This document shows, in pieces, positions 25,439 through 34,116 of a DNA stretch of 64,000 nucleotides. The notes below the pieces were generated by a model, which saw only the letters and a list, made by a program, of their open reading frames with translations, did no database searches and had not been told where the DNA came from. The translations under genes and the position numbers were made by a program. Positions within the stretch are counted from its first letter, which is position 1. Every line of letters starts with the position of its first letter. Source of the DNA: Desulfosporosinus hippei DSM 8344 (GTDB lineage Bacteria > Bacillota > Desulfitobacteriia > Desulfitobacteriales > Desulfitobacteriaceae); assembly GCF_900100785.1 (NCBI RefSeq), contig NZ_FNCP01000001.1:248001-312000 (forward strand), in the 5' to 3' direction.

Positions 25439-26292
25439 GGAGAAACCGTGAACACGAAGCAGAGAAGGAAAATAGTGATCGGTGGCTGCTTACTTATTCT
25501 GACCTGATTACACTACTTATGATTTTCTTTGTGGTACTTTATTCAATGAGCAAAGTAGATGCCGATCGATTCCAAGCTATTGCAGAATCACTTAACAAAG
25601 CTCTGGGTGGAGGGATTCCGGCAAAAATGGAAATGGCCGACAGTCCCGTCGGCCCATCAATCTTCACTACCGGAAGTCCTTCCTCAAACTCCACAGTTCC
25701 CGGAAAGGATACAGATCCGGACAACACCACGAATGCAGATTCTGACAACACTAACGGTGAAAATATCAATAGTGGCCAAGGAAATAACGAAGCTGAAACC
25801 ATGAGCATAGAAGGCATTAAAGCAAAGCTGGACAAATTTGCTGCAGACAACGGAATTCAGACGAAGCTTGTTTCATCCATGGAAGAACGTGGTCTTGTGG
25901 TAAGTATCCAGGAAACCTTACTTTTCGAAAGTGGTTCCGCGGATATTAATGCCAAGGCCCGTGATATTTTGAGGAATATTTCTACGGTTCTGGCCTCAGC
26001 TCCTAACCAAATTCGAGTAGAAGGGCATACGGATAATGTTCCGATCCACACCGCTCAATTCCCCAGTAATTGGGAACTTTCTGTAATTCGTGCCACCAAC
26101 GTAGTCCAAATTTTGCAGAATGAAGGAATCCGCCCCGGCAGACTCTCAGCAGCGGGTTATGGGGAATACCGTCCTATTGCCTTAAATGATAATGCCGAAG
26201 GTCATGGCAAAAACCGCCGTATTGACTTGATTATTCTGCGCTCTAAATATGACATTACCGAACCAACGAAAACTGCAGCTTCTACACCATAA
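25435..26292 (+). CDS. motB: Flagellar motor stator protein MotB
   Basis: MotB anchors the stator to peptidoglycan. It has one N-terminal membrane helix (about 20-40) with the ion-binding aspartate D23 in LTYSDLITLLMIFF, a Ser/Asn/Asp-rich plug and linker (about 75-120), and an OmpA-like peptidoglycan-binding domain with VEGHTDNVPI and AAGYGEYRPIALNDNAEGHGKNRRI. Length 285 is usual. It is translationally coupled to motA. Confidence 0.95.
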   Translation: MRRNREHEAEKENSDRWLLTYSDLITLLMIFFVVLYSMSKVDADRFQAIAESLNKALGGGIPAKMEMADSPVGPSIFTTGSPSSNSTVPGKDTDPDNTTNADSDNTNGENINSGQGNNEAETMSIEGIKAKLDKFAADNGIQTKLVSSMEERGLVVSIQETLLFESGSADINAKARDILRNISTVLASAPNQIRVEGHTDNVPIHTAQFPSNWELSVIRATNVVQILQNEGIRPGRLSAAGYGEYRPIALNDNAEGHGKNRRIDLIILRSKYDITEPTKTAASTP

Positions 26293-26439
26293 CTTTATGA
26301 TGGCTTTAGGCCCGCCGATCCCTTTGGTAGTTTGCTTTTATTAACACTTTATAAAATAAACTTGTTCAGCTAAAGCTGAACATAGGGTCTTCCGTAGGGG
26401 ATTCTACCGGATTCCACCCTCACCTAAATGGAAATCAGA

Positions 26440-26464
26440 ACACCCACTTACAAGAAGTGGGTGT
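26440..26464. terminator. Bidirectional hairpin between motB and the M28 peptidase gene
   Basis: ACACCCACTT and AAGTGGGTGT form a 10-bp stem with a 5-base loop in the convergent gap. T-runs are weak on either side, but the position between two converging genes suits a terminator. Confidence 0.55.
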
Positions 26465-26502
26465 CTCAAAATTTGATGAAATACATTCAACTCCTTAGGT
26501 TC

Positions 26503-27537
26503 CTAAAAGGCCAGCAAATGAACCGCCCTATACATCAACTCTGAAGCTAAACTAATTTGCTCATGCTTTAACAAAGCTATGGTGTCTTCAGGGGTATGAT
26601 TTTTATACAGCCAGTCCTTGGCCATTAAAGTTACAGCCGGAATATTCGCTGACGCAAAGCTTATTGAATCACTATTATGGCCGGCCGGCGGAGTTAATAT
26701 TGCGCTTGCCCCACACTCAGAGGCGGCTTGGCGAATAGCCTTGACAGCTGTATTCTCACCATCCCCCCAGAGGGCAAAATTTCCAACCATTCCATTTCCA
26801 ACAGAGTCCGCGTTTAAGACAGCTTGGATCTGAGCTAGAGGAAAGGTCGGAGATTGAACAAAGGCCTGAGATCCTATAAACCCCATTTCCTCCGCGCTCC
26901 AAAAGGCGATGACAATCGTACGTTTCGGGATAATTTCTTCACGCAGGATACGCCTCATAACATCCAGTACGCACCCAACGCCGGAAGCGTTATCATTGGC
27001 TCCGGGATAAAGTTTTCCTTCAAAAACTCCCAGATGATCATAATGAGCCGAAATCAGGATTATCTCCTCAGTTTTTTCGCCCATTAACCCTCCTATCAGG
27101 TTAACACTTGGGCTTCTGAGTGTTTTATTATTTCCCGGTCTAAAGGTTAATCTACCATTAACTCGAGTTTCCAACACTGGTGGAATCGTGTAAGTGTGAA
27201 CAAAGCCTGTATTAGAGTCCCCCATGGGGCGCAGGCCCAGCATACTTAGCTGAGAGGCTAAGTACTCTGCAGCTTTTGCCTCGCCCACGGAGCCTGCCTT
27301 ACGGCCTTCCATATCCGGTGCTGTTAAAACATGGATATCATCCATGGCCGTTCGATTCAGGCTTTCTAAATCAACCTTGCTTTCCGGTTCACTCGCCGCA
27401 GGACGCCATAATTCAACAGGCGGACGCCCAAGTCTCTTCTTAATAGTTCCTCCGATTGACGTCGGTAAAAAGCTCCACGGCAACATTACAGCACCAAGAC
27501 CCAATAATACTTTTAAAAAAGCTCTACGCGTCTGCAT
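26503..27537 (-). CDS. Tat-exported M28 family metallopeptidase
   Basis: Predicted zinc aminopeptidase of the M28 family acting outside the membrane. The start MQTRRAFLKVLLGLGAV is chosen for AAAGGA upstream; it gives a twin-arginine signal (TRRAFLK) plus a hydrophobic stretch, so the protein is likely exported folded. Metal ligands of the family are visible: AHYDHLG, GANDNASG, SAEEMGFIGS, LNADSVG and the final NHTPEDT. Length 345. It faces yaaR with only 31 bases between start codons and converges with motB. No obvious link to motility; substrate unknown. Confidence 0.87.
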   Translation of the reverse strand: MQTRRAFLKVLLGLGAVMLPWSFLPTSIGGTIKKRLGRPPVELWRPAASEPESKVDLESLNRTAMDDIHVLTAPDMEGRKAGSVGEAKAAEYLASQLSMLGLRPMGDSNTGFVHTYTIPPVLETRVNGRLTFRPGNNKTLRSPSVNLIGGLMGEKTEEIILISAHYDHLGVFEGKLYPGANDNASGVGCVLDVMRRILREEIIPKRTIVIAFWSAEEMGFIGSQAFVQSPTFPLAQIQAVLNADSVGNGMVGNFALWGDGENTAVKAIRQAASECGASAILTPPAGHNSDSISFASANIPAVTLMAKDWLYKNHTPEDTIALLKHEQISLASELMYRAVHLLAF

Positions 27538-27568
27538 ATTAATCCTTTCATTAAAGAGGAGAATGACT

Positions 27569-28006
27569 ATGTCTTTACGCATCAATTCCCCACATCAAAC
27601 TCAGACTACCAATCTTGACTCTGCAAGCTCCTCAGAGCGCAGTAACGACTTTAGCAACGTTTTATCTCAAACTCAAAAAATTAACCGCCTTGAACTCCAA
27701 TCCTTTCTTGGTCGACTTGAAACCCAAGGAAAAAAACTAGCTCACTCTCTCTCTATCCGAGATCTCAAAGATTTTCAAGATATGGTTAAGTCCTTTCTTC
27801 GCTCGACCTTTGGACAAAGCCGAAAAATGCAGGAAGAGACTTCTTGGGATTATCAGGGGCGGCCTAAGGTTATGGCCAGAATTGGTAAAATTGATCAAGT
27901 ATTAGATGAACTCGGAAAACAGCTTCTTGATGAACAATCAGAACCCCTGGAGATCCTCACTAAAATTGATGAAATTCGGGGTATGATCATTGACCTTTTC
28001 GCCTAA
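27569..28006 (+). CDS. YaaR family protein (DUF327)
   Basis: A 145-residue helical protein: RLELQSFLGRLETQGKKLAHS, then KDFQDMVKSFLRSTFGQSRK and a C-terminal IGKIDQVLDELGKQLLDEQ helix. This is the YaaR/DUF327 pattern, a family of unknown function often found beside flagellar or sporulation genes. The ATG at 27569 has AGAGGAG 7 bases upstream; an ATG two codons before is too close. It lies 82 bases before cheR and is probably co-transcribed. Confidence 0.82.
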   Translation: MSLRINSPHQTQTTNLDSASSSERSNDFSNVLSQTQKINRLELQSFLGRLETQGKKLAHSLSIRDLKDFQDMVKSFLRSTFGQSRKMQEETSWDYQGRPKVMARIGKIDQVLDELGKQLLDEQSEPLEILTKIDEIRGMIIDLFA

Positions 28007-28088
28007 CAAGCCTTTATATTAATTCGCTGTAAATCTCAAAAATCATTTTTTATTAAGCTTAAATAATATGGAAAGAGGTGTAACCCCT

Positions 28089-28877
28089 ATGTCGCAACCA
28101 TCAATAGCCAATACCTACGAAGATTTTATTAAAGGGTTTCACCCCAAGAGTGGCTTAGATCTTAAGTTTTATAAGCAAAATCAGATGCAACGTCGCATTC
28201 TAAGCTTTATGAATTCTCATGGCCACCCTACCTATCCCGAGTTTTTAAAAGCTCTCAATGCTGATCCGGTTTTATATGATGCTTTTTTTAAGCACTTAAC
28301 AATTAACGTCTCTCAATTCTTCAGAGATGCGACTCAATGGAAAACCTTACGAGAAACGATAATCCCTTTGTTAGTCAAAAACAGACCTTCCTTAAAACTC
28401 TGGAGCGCAGGATGTTCAAGCGGACAGGAGCCCTACTCTTTAGCCATGACCATGATGGAATACTTCTCGGCAAGTAAGTTTAGCATACTGGGTACGGATA
28501 TTGATGTCAATGTGCTAAAACAGGCTAAAGATGGAGTCTATAAACAAAACGATTTTGCAAGCACCCCGACGGAATTCTTGCCAAAATATTTTACCCCAGC
28601 TGACAAAGGGCAGCAAATTAAAGAATCTGTAAAACGCCTAGTCACTTTCCAACATCAAAACTTACTAACAGATCGTTTCCAAACCGACTTCGACTTCATC
28701 GCTTGCCGCAATGTGGTTATCTACTTCACGGAAGAAGCCAAAGAAATGCTTTATAAAAAGTTTACCGACTCCTTGCGCCCCGGAGGAATCCTCTTTACCG
28801 GTAGTACAGAACATCTCTTCGGACTAAATCATCTCGGCCTCAAACCTGTCTCCTCGTTCTTCTATCAAAAACAATAG
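28089..28877 (+). CDS. cheR: Chemotaxis protein methyltransferase CheR
   Basis: CheR uses S-adenosylmethionine to methylate receptor glutamates, opposing CheB. It has the helical N-terminal domain (YEDFIKGFHPKSGLDLKFYK), the motif LTINVSQFFRDATQW, the SAM site LKLWSAGCSSGQEPYSLAM, and ending FTGSTEHLFG. Length 262 is normal. GAGGTG lies 8 bases before the chosen ATG. It sits apart from cheAWB, with yaaR and motAB. Confidence 0.96.
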   Translation: MSQPSIANTYEDFIKGFHPKSGLDLKFYKQNQMQRRILSFMNSHGHPTYPEFLKALNADPVLYDAFFKHLTINVSQFFRDATQWKTLRETIIPLLVKNRPSLKLWSAGCSSGQEPYSLAMTMMEYFSASKFSILGTDIDVNVLKQAKDGVYKQNDFASTPTEFLPKYFTPADKGQQIKESVKRLVTFQHQNLLTDRFQTDFDFIACRNVVIYFTEEAKEMLYKKFTDSLRPGGILFTGSTEHLFGLNHLGLKPVSSFFYQKQ

Positions 28878-28970
28878 CATACTAGTATCTTCGTCAACCG
28901 CATTTTTCTTGGCTCTATAGCCCTCACTCTTTTCTGTGTTTCAGCATATTCTATAGCGGGTATGTGAAAA

Positions 28971-29135
28971 GACATTCTGTAAAAGGATGGGCAGTCGGTA
29001 TGAAGATGAAAAATTCTAAAGGACGCCTGAGCAAATCGAGTCCGAGATTATCAGGGCAATGCGGCAAAATGCTGCTTAGGGGAAGAGCGGCCAAATGGTG
29101 CATCGATGCACCATTTGATTTTAACTCGCCTTACT
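28971..29135 (+). repeat. Copy B of the dispersed repeat with a perfect palindrome
   Basis: Homologous to 15838-16113 in the opposite orientation, about 80 bases shorter in the middle. It holds a perfect 24-base palindrome at 29093-29116 (half-site AAATGGTGCATC). Reading frames are broken. The pair brackets about 13 kb of motility genes. Confidence 0.55.
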
Positions 29136-29224
29136 TATATCGATTTTAATAACATAGTTATTCACCAAGTGTCCTTATTCTAATTAAAATCAACTATATT
29201 ATCAGCTTGCTCAAAATCAATTAA

Positions 29225-29256
29225 GGGCTCTACCTCATAATTATGAGGTAGAGCCC
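29225..29256. terminator. Perfect 32-base palindrome, probable terminator
   Basis: The half GGGCTCTACCTCATAA is followed by its exact complement, giving up to 14-16 pairs. It lies directly after the 84-residue minus-strand gene and also downstream of cheR. T-runs are short, so the role is inferred from position. Confidence 0.6.
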
Positions 29257-29265
29257 ATTTAGTGC

Positions 29266-29520
29266 TTAGGTTAGTGATGTAGTACACTCTCTTTCATACT
29301 GTCGAACAAACTCCTCAAGTGGATAAGTAACCCCTTTACCTTTAAACTCCAATGATACCTGCTGGGCATTCGGATTAAAACCGATAAACTTCATTCCGAG
29401 TAATTTGGCCATTTTGGATAATTCAATCCTCGCACCACGCCCGAAATCTTGTAAATGCATCCAACAACACGCCCCTTTTTCTAGTCTTGTCATGACTTCA
29501 AAAAGATAATGGTATCCCAT
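29266..29520 (-). CDS. Small hypothetical protein
   Basis: An 84-residue frame with plausible codon use (YLFEVMTRLEKGACCWM, then RGARIELSKMAKLLGMKFIGF). I do not recognise the family. It has no signal peptide or membrane segment and one CC pair. No clear ribosome site precedes the ATG; a later ATG (MTRLEKG) is possible. A palindromic hairpin follows its stop, which supports a real gene. Confidence 0.5.
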   Translation of the reverse strand: MGYHYLFEVMTRLEKGACCWMHLQDFGRGARIELSKMAKLLGMKFIGFNPNAQQVSLEFKGKGVTYPLEEFVRQYERECTTSLT

Positions 29521-29661
29521 TTTGGAACGCAGAAGTTATTAAGGAACTTTAAATGATTTGATTGATTTGATTTAACATTAGCTTAACATATCTTATTCAG
29601 GATATCCAGAGAACTAACCTTATCTAATATTCGATTTTTTAATTGATTTACCCATTAAGTT

Positions 29662-30048
29662 TCATGTTTGCCCCCATAGTCCCAACACGCTCATACCTGC
29701 TAAAATCAGTAGACAACCAAGGATCTTAGGCAGGGTCAGATCTTCTTGAAGAAAAAGGGTTCCATACATAATAGCAATTACATAGCCCAATGAGACTAAA
29801 GGATAAGCATAACTAAGTTCCCAGCGCGAGATCACCACAAGCCAAAGAATGGAACTCACACCAAAACATGCAAAACCCATAAAGATTGCCGGAGTAAGAA
29901 TTATTGATCCCAGTTGTCTCCATATTCCTGTAACAGAAACTTTACCATACTCAACCATACCTAAACGAAATAAAAACTGCCCTGTAGCCCCTAAAACAAT
30001 GGAAAATAAGGCAATGACTAAAGGGCGGACCTCTGAAATTGAAGACAT
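29662..30048 (-). CDS. EamA/SMR-like small membrane transporter
   Basis: A 128-residue protein with four predicted membrane helices (starting PLVIALFSIVLGATGQFLFR; last ILGCLLILAGMSVLGLW), the size of an EmrE-type half transporter. WELSYAYPLVSLGYVIAIMYG in TM3 resembles the EamA/DMT group and ArnE-like flippases. AAGGAG lies 10 bases before the ATG. No substrate can be inferred; it stands alone between spacer regions. Confidence 0.75.
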   Translation of the reverse strand: MSSISEVRPLVIALFSIVLGATGQFLFRLGMVEYGKVSVTGIWRQLGSIILTPAIFMGFACFGVSSILWLVVISRWELSYAYPLVSLGYVIAIMYGTLFLQEDLTLPKILGCLLILAGMSVLGLWGQT

Positions 30049-30313
30049 GAAATCGTAACTCCTTGAATTTTTCTACTTTATCTAAAGTTGATATCAATTA
30101 AGTTTTCTCAAACTCCCCTTGATTTATACTTATATGTTCCTCTATATTTAACTCAATTATAAATATGCTTGTTTGACTATTTAAATTTTTGTTAATTTGG
30201 TTCCGGCCAAAAATCACATAGCGTCATAACTCCAATAGCAATGGGCCGATAACCCTGCAAAGCAGTCATCGACCCATTAAATAAGCTGAGCTATAGGCTA
30301 GTTTAGTTTAGCT

Positions 30314-31054
30314 CTAGGCTAGTAAAGCTGCCCCAAAAGCAGCGGTAAGCTCAGGTTCTGAAGGAATAACAATATTCCCCTTTAACTCTTGCTCAAGGAA
30401 CTTAACAAGCAGCAAATAATGGGCGCCACCGCCGGTGAAAATCAATGTTTCCGGCTGACCCATGGACTGGACAAAATTCGAAAGGCGTTTGGCGGTGCTT
30501 TTAAAAAGCCCGGCAACTACTTCCGGTTTAGGAACCCCTTTGGCAAGCATGGTAATAACCTCAGATTCGGCAAATACCGTACACATAGAATTAATTGCCA
30601 TTGGCTTAGCCTCTGCTGCCAAATCCATCTCCACGGGGGTTAGATCAAGCCCTTTAAGAATAACATCCAGAAAACGACCTGTGCCCGCGGCACATTTATC
30701 ATTCATAATGAACTGGACTATTTTCCCCGCTGAATTCTTCTTAATAACCTTGGCATCCTGCCCGCCCAAATCGAGAATAAACGGGTAGTCCGGAAAATCC
30801 TCGTGACAGCCTCGACCTTGACAGGTGATCTCAGTAATTACCCGCCCCTCAGGAAAGCTAACTCTGCCATAGCCAGTGACTACAAGCTTAGCGATTTTTT
30901 CTTCTTCCCTATGATTATACTCTTTCAGTAAGGCAATACCGGCTTGTACCGAATCAAAGCGAGAAGGTACAACTTGACAGTAAGCTCTTTCCTCTTGGTC
31001 CAATACCACCAATTTAGTATTAACTGAACCCAGATCTAAGCCGGCACGTCTCAT
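30314..31054 (-). CDS. ATP-dependent activase of a 2-hydroxyacyl-CoA dehydratase-type enzyme
   Basis: Member of the BadF/HgdC family: homodimeric ASKHA-fold ATPases with one [4Fe-4S] cluster between subunits that inject low-potential electrons into a partner iron-sulfur protein. Visible are the nucleotide motif GLDLGSVNTKLVVLD at the N-terminus, LDLGGQDAKVI near 95, the cluster Cys121 in KCAAGTGRFLD and Cys158 in NSMCTVFAESEV, and FTGGGAHY near the end. Length 246 is normal. Its start overlaps the stop of the upstream partner gene (ATGA), showing tight coupling. Confidence 0.9.
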   Translation of the reverse strand: MRRAGLDLGSVNTKLVVLDQEERAYCQVVPSRFDSVQAGIALLKEYNHREEEKIAKLVVTGYGRVSFPEGRVITEITCQGRGCHEDFPDYPFILDLGGQDAKVIKKNSAGKIVQFIMNDKCAAGTGRFLDVILKGLDLTPVEMDLAAEAKPMAINSMCTVFAESEVITMLAKGVPKPEVVAGLFKSTAKRLSNFVQSMGQPETLIFTGGGAHYLLLVKFLEQELKGNIVIPSEPELTAAFGAALLA

Positions 31055-32319
31055 CCCCGAATCATCTCTATCAGGGCTTCAATCCTAGTCAGTAGTTGGC
31101 CTTGATCTTCTTCAGAAAAGTCACTTTCCAAACGCAAGAAAGGTATTTCTTGCTTCTCCATTTCTTTACCAACGAAATAGCCTTCTACTCCATAAGGCTG
31201 GCAGAACTGCAGGTTGAAGTCAATCACAGCATCTGCCTTTAAGTTTTTAGCCATAGTTACGATATCCTCCAAGCGACCTTGATTAGGAGTGAAGCAAGCA
31301 CAATTCACTTTTAACGGGCGCTTAGAAATATTCGCAAGCATATCTGTAAGGGTCTCTGCGGGTTCTGTCATATCTTTAAAGTAACGTTCTCCGGTACAAG
31401 TTTCCTCACCAACGACTACTGCCCCAGCTTTTTCGATTAAAGCGTGCAGCTTCCAGGCCGGAAGAGGTTGGGGAGTACCGGTCACTAAAATTCGTGGTGC
31501 ATCTGCCGGAACTACTCCAACTCCGGCCTTGACCCGCTCATCAAGCTCGTCACATAAAGCATTAACTTGAGCAGCAAAACGTACCGGATCATCAAAGAAG
31601 GATAGTTGATTAATTAATAGAACATCTAAGCCATGAATAGGAGCAGGATTATGTTTTCTTAGATCTGCCAACCTTTGCAGAGCTTTTCGCTTATTGTTAA
31701 TCTTCTCTATTCCTTGAGCAAGATTTTCTTTAGTTAATTTAACTTGGGTCTCACCTTCGATAAACGAGGCAAATTCTCGTACTTCTTCTTCCCAAAGACG
31801 CGCATCCTTCTCATTTTTCTTTTGAGGAAGTTCCATTACATAGGTTGGGATATGTTCATTTAAGAGTTCCCAGGCCTTCTTCTTGCCATCACAGGTAGTC
31901 TCACCGATGACCCAATCGGAAACCTGAAAATATGGGCAAATTCGATCTAATTTGAAGCCCATTGTTGACTTAATAAGTGGACATAGGTTGCGTGGCAGGA
32001 CCTTTTCCCCTGAGGGAACCGTAAACTGGGCTCCGGCACATAAGCCGATACTGGCACTGCCGGTTGCTACGACAATTTCTTCAGGGACGTAGACACAAAA
32101 GGTAGAGAACACTTTTGCGCCGGCTTGTTTCATGGCATAAAGCTCATGGACACGAATGCCATGGACATCTCCCACGACAGCATCAAAATATCCCATTCCT
32201 GTGGGACGATTTTCTCTGTTCAAAAAAAGTTCCGTAAATATCTGGGGCACCGGAGCTAAAAATTCATCATGCTTATCTAGGTCCATGTTCAAACGTTCCC
32301 ATAACTCTCTGTTCTCCAT
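31051..32319 (-). CDS. 2-hydroxyacyl-CoA dehydratase family protein, candidate double-cubane cluster protein
   Basis: A 422-residue member of the HgdB/FldB-like family. Classical dehydratases need two different subunits; here a single gene is paired with one activase, the arrangement described for the double-cubane cluster protein (DCCP) of Carboxydothermus. Cysteines able to bind clusters appear in LCPLIKS, RICPYFQVSDWVIGETTCDG, VVGEETCTGERYF, VNCACFTPNQG and LQFCQPYGVEG. No CoA-pathway genes lie nearby. The reaction is unknown; a dehydratase subunit with a distant partner is the alternative. The ATG follows GGGGG. Confidence 0.82.
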   Translation of the reverse strand: MENRELWERLNMDLDKHDEFLAPVPQIFTELFLNRENRPTGMGYFDAVVGDVHGIRVHELYAMKQAGAKVFSTFCVYVPEEIVVATGSASIGLCAGAQFTVPSGEKVLPRNLCPLIKSTMGFKLDRICPYFQVSDWVIGETTCDGKKKAWELLNEHIPTYVMELPQKKNEKDARLWEEEVREFASFIEGETQVKLTKENLAQGIEKINNKRKALQRLADLRKHNPAPIHGLDVLLINQLSFFDDPVRFAAQVNALCDELDERVKAGVGVVPADAPRILVTGTPQPLPAWKLHALIEKAGAVVVGEETCTGERYFKDMTEPAETLTDMLANISKRPLKVNCACFTPNQGRLEDIVTMAKNLKADAVIDFNLQFCQPYGVEGYFVGKEMEKQEIPFLRLESDFSEEDQGQLLTRIEALIEMIRG

Positions 32320-32565
32320 TAATTGTTTTCCCCCTTAATATAATCTGTAGATACAATTCAATAATTAATTATATCATGTTATTGTTATGGGATTACATAA
32401 TTAAGTAATAATTTTACATACAAATTAAGGCCATCAATTACGCTTCATTCCGGCAGAGGGACATAAATGAATTTGAAATGTTCAGTGATATATGGTATAT
32501 TTTTCTGGAATGTGAAAACTTTCATAACATTATGACTATGTGAGAATAAGGGAGGAAAATGAAGA

Positions 32566-32892
32566 ATGAGCGCCAGGGATGAATTACAGGAACTTGTTGA
32601 AAAGATGAATGCCAACCCCCAGCATATTGCTTCTGAAAAAGACCGCATCTATCAGATTAATCTTGAGGAAAGTGGCCCGTTGCAAATTGTGTTTAAAGCA
32701 GGTCAGGTGCAAGTTGTAGAAGGAGCTGCTCCGGATGCAGAAGTTACTCTGATACTGAACGAAAAAAACTTCTCAAAAATGTTAAAAGATAAGTTAAACA
32801 CAACAATGGCCTTTATGACAGGGGGATTAAAGGTTGAAGGAAAAATGGGCCTGGCTTTAAAGCTGCAGGAGATTGTGAAATTATATCAGTAA
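32566..32892 (+). CDS. SCP2 sterol-binding domain protein
   Basis: A 108-residue single SCP2-like domain: RIYQINLEESGPLQIVFKAG, then DAEVTLILNEKNFSKMLKDKL and FMTGGLKVEGKMGLALKLQEIV, matching the family core. SCP2 domains bind lipids or acyl-CoAs in a hydrophobic tunnel; the bacterial stand-alone form has no settled role. GGGAGG lies upstream. It is divergent from the dehydratase-like gene, so shared regulation is possible but not shown. Confidence 0.85.
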   Translation: MSARDELQELVEKMNANPQHIASEKDRIYQINLEESGPLQIVFKAGQVQVVEGAAPDAEVTLILNEKNFSKMLKDKLNTTMAFMTGGLKVEGKMGLALKLQEIVKLYQ

Positions 32893-33223
32893 GTATTTTA
32901 CGTCGATTTTAATGAATGAATATTCAGCCATTAATAAATCTTATTATTAGCCGCCTCTCTATGTACAATCTCCCCTCGATATTTTAGGTTCTATAGATTC
33001 AAATGCTTTCTATAAATAATCAAGGAAAGGGTAATCTAAAAAGAGTTTCCTTAGACACAAATAGTTTAAGTACGCAAAAAACCCTGGGAGTTACACTTTT
33101 CCCAGGGTCAACTTATATAATTAGAGAAAGGGCATGAACCTTCCTGTTGAGTATGTAAATTCTTTCAGGAAAAACTGAAGGGAAACGGTTAAGCATATTA
33201 ATGCCGTAACCAGTTTCCCACGG
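32893..33223. other. Gap with terminators downstream of rnpB
   Basis: Two hairpins face the leftward rnpB transcript: one at about 33181-33218 (GGGAAAC.GGTTA against TAACC.GTTTCCC) and a clear terminator at 33076-33108. The remainder is AT-rich and shows no ORF. Confidence 0.5.
33076..33108 (-). terminator. Intrinsic terminator of rnpB
   Basis: On the minus strand ACCCTGGGA and TCCCAGGGT form a 9-bp stem followed by six T. It lies about 115 bases after the RNase P RNA. Confidence 0.8.
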
Positions 33224-33663
33224 ATTGCGAAGCCACCCATAAGCCGAGTTCTGTACCTCTTTAAAGAGGTGATGATCATCTATCTCGAACCGCCGTTACC
33301 GACGGCCTCTAGCGACCTTACCCGGGAACAAAAACGGGCCGTTCATCGTTCCCCTATTCGGTCTTGCTCCAGGTGGGGTTTACATGGCCAGCCAGTCACC
33401 TGACTGCCGGTGAGCTCTTACCTCGCCTTTCCACCCTTACCTACTCGGAAGTCAGTCGTCGGAACCCAGAAGCCGGACTAGAACCAACCTGTTCTGACTT
33501 CTGACCTCTGATAACTGACCTCCGCTATCGGCGGTATATCTCTGTTGCACTTTCCTTGGGGTTTCCCCCACTGGGCGTTACCCAGCACCTTGCCCTATGG
33601 AGCTCGGACTTTCCTCAGAGACGATCTTTCGATCCCTGTCTCCGCGATCATCTGGTTGACTTC
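33224..33663 (-). ncRNA. rnpB: RNase P RNA, type A
   Basis: The catalytic RNA of RNase P, which trims tRNA 5' ends. Conserved elements on the minus strand: GAAGTCAACCAG at the 5' end, GAGGAAAGTCCGAGCTCC (CR-I), ATAGGGCAAGGTGCTGGGTA, and ACAGAACTCGGCTTATGGGT (CR-V/P1 side) at the 3' end. The 5' end is set by the promoter 8 bases upstream; the 3' end is approximate. The P12 arm (about 33447-33521) contains a repetitive TCAGAAGTCAG-type sequence. Confidence 0.93.
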
Positions 33664-33671
33664 GCTTTGTT

Positions 33672-33700
33672 ATATTACTAAAAAAAATTGATTTGGTCAA
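33672..33700 (-). promoter_or_regulatory. SigA promoter of rnpB
   Basis: On the minus strand TTGACC, 17 bases, TAATAT, then 8 bases to the first base of RNase P RNA. Spacing and both boxes fit the housekeeping consensus. Confidence 0.8.
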
Positions 33701-33718
33701 ATGGAGAGTTTTGGGTAA

Positions 33719-33874
33719 TCAATTGACTTTTGACTTTTGCTCGTTCATTTCTTCAATTTGATCATCAATATCCATTAGTTCTGTCAGCCATTTTGCTCTA
33801 TTAGCGTTATCCTGAAGAATATTAGCCAAAACCTTTTCCCGTTGGAGTCTCAAAATTTCAGTGCGGTTCATCAT
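33719..33874 (-). CDS. Small hypothetical protein
   Basis: A 51-residue charged helical protein (MMNRTEILRLQREKVLANI ... MDIDDQIEEMNEQKSKVN). AAAGGAG lies 10 bases before the ATG; the frame is open 24 codons further upstream without a good site. I do not recognise it. It could be a small coiled-coil protein. It lies just upstream of the rnpB promoter on the same strand. Confidence 0.55.
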   Translation of the reverse strand: MMNRTEILRLQREKVLANILQDNANRAKWLTELMDIDDQIEEMNEQKSKVN

Positions 33875-34116
33875 TGTTGCATTTCTCCTTTCAAAATCGA
33901 TTGTATCGAAGGACCTGTTAATTTCTAAATAGCACCTAGAACGCATATTATTTAGAAAGAACTTTATTATCAGATAATTCCTTACAACAGTATAGTAATA
34001 TATTTCACAATTACTGTCAAGTGGTAATAATTTCTTTCACAAACTAAATCTCTGTTTCTATCCCTTTATAATTAAAATATCCTATGAAGCCATACCCTGA
34101 CTCCATAGGATATTTA

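Noticed and set aside
27344-27568. An N-terminal extension of yaaR by 75 codons
   Set aside because: It is antisense to the M28 peptidase gene, and a good ribosome site and the family N-terminus place the start at 27569.
29266-29520. Treating the 84-codon frame as part of the dispersed repeat
   Set aside because: It begins well after the repeat ends at 29135 and is separated by a terminator-like palindrome.
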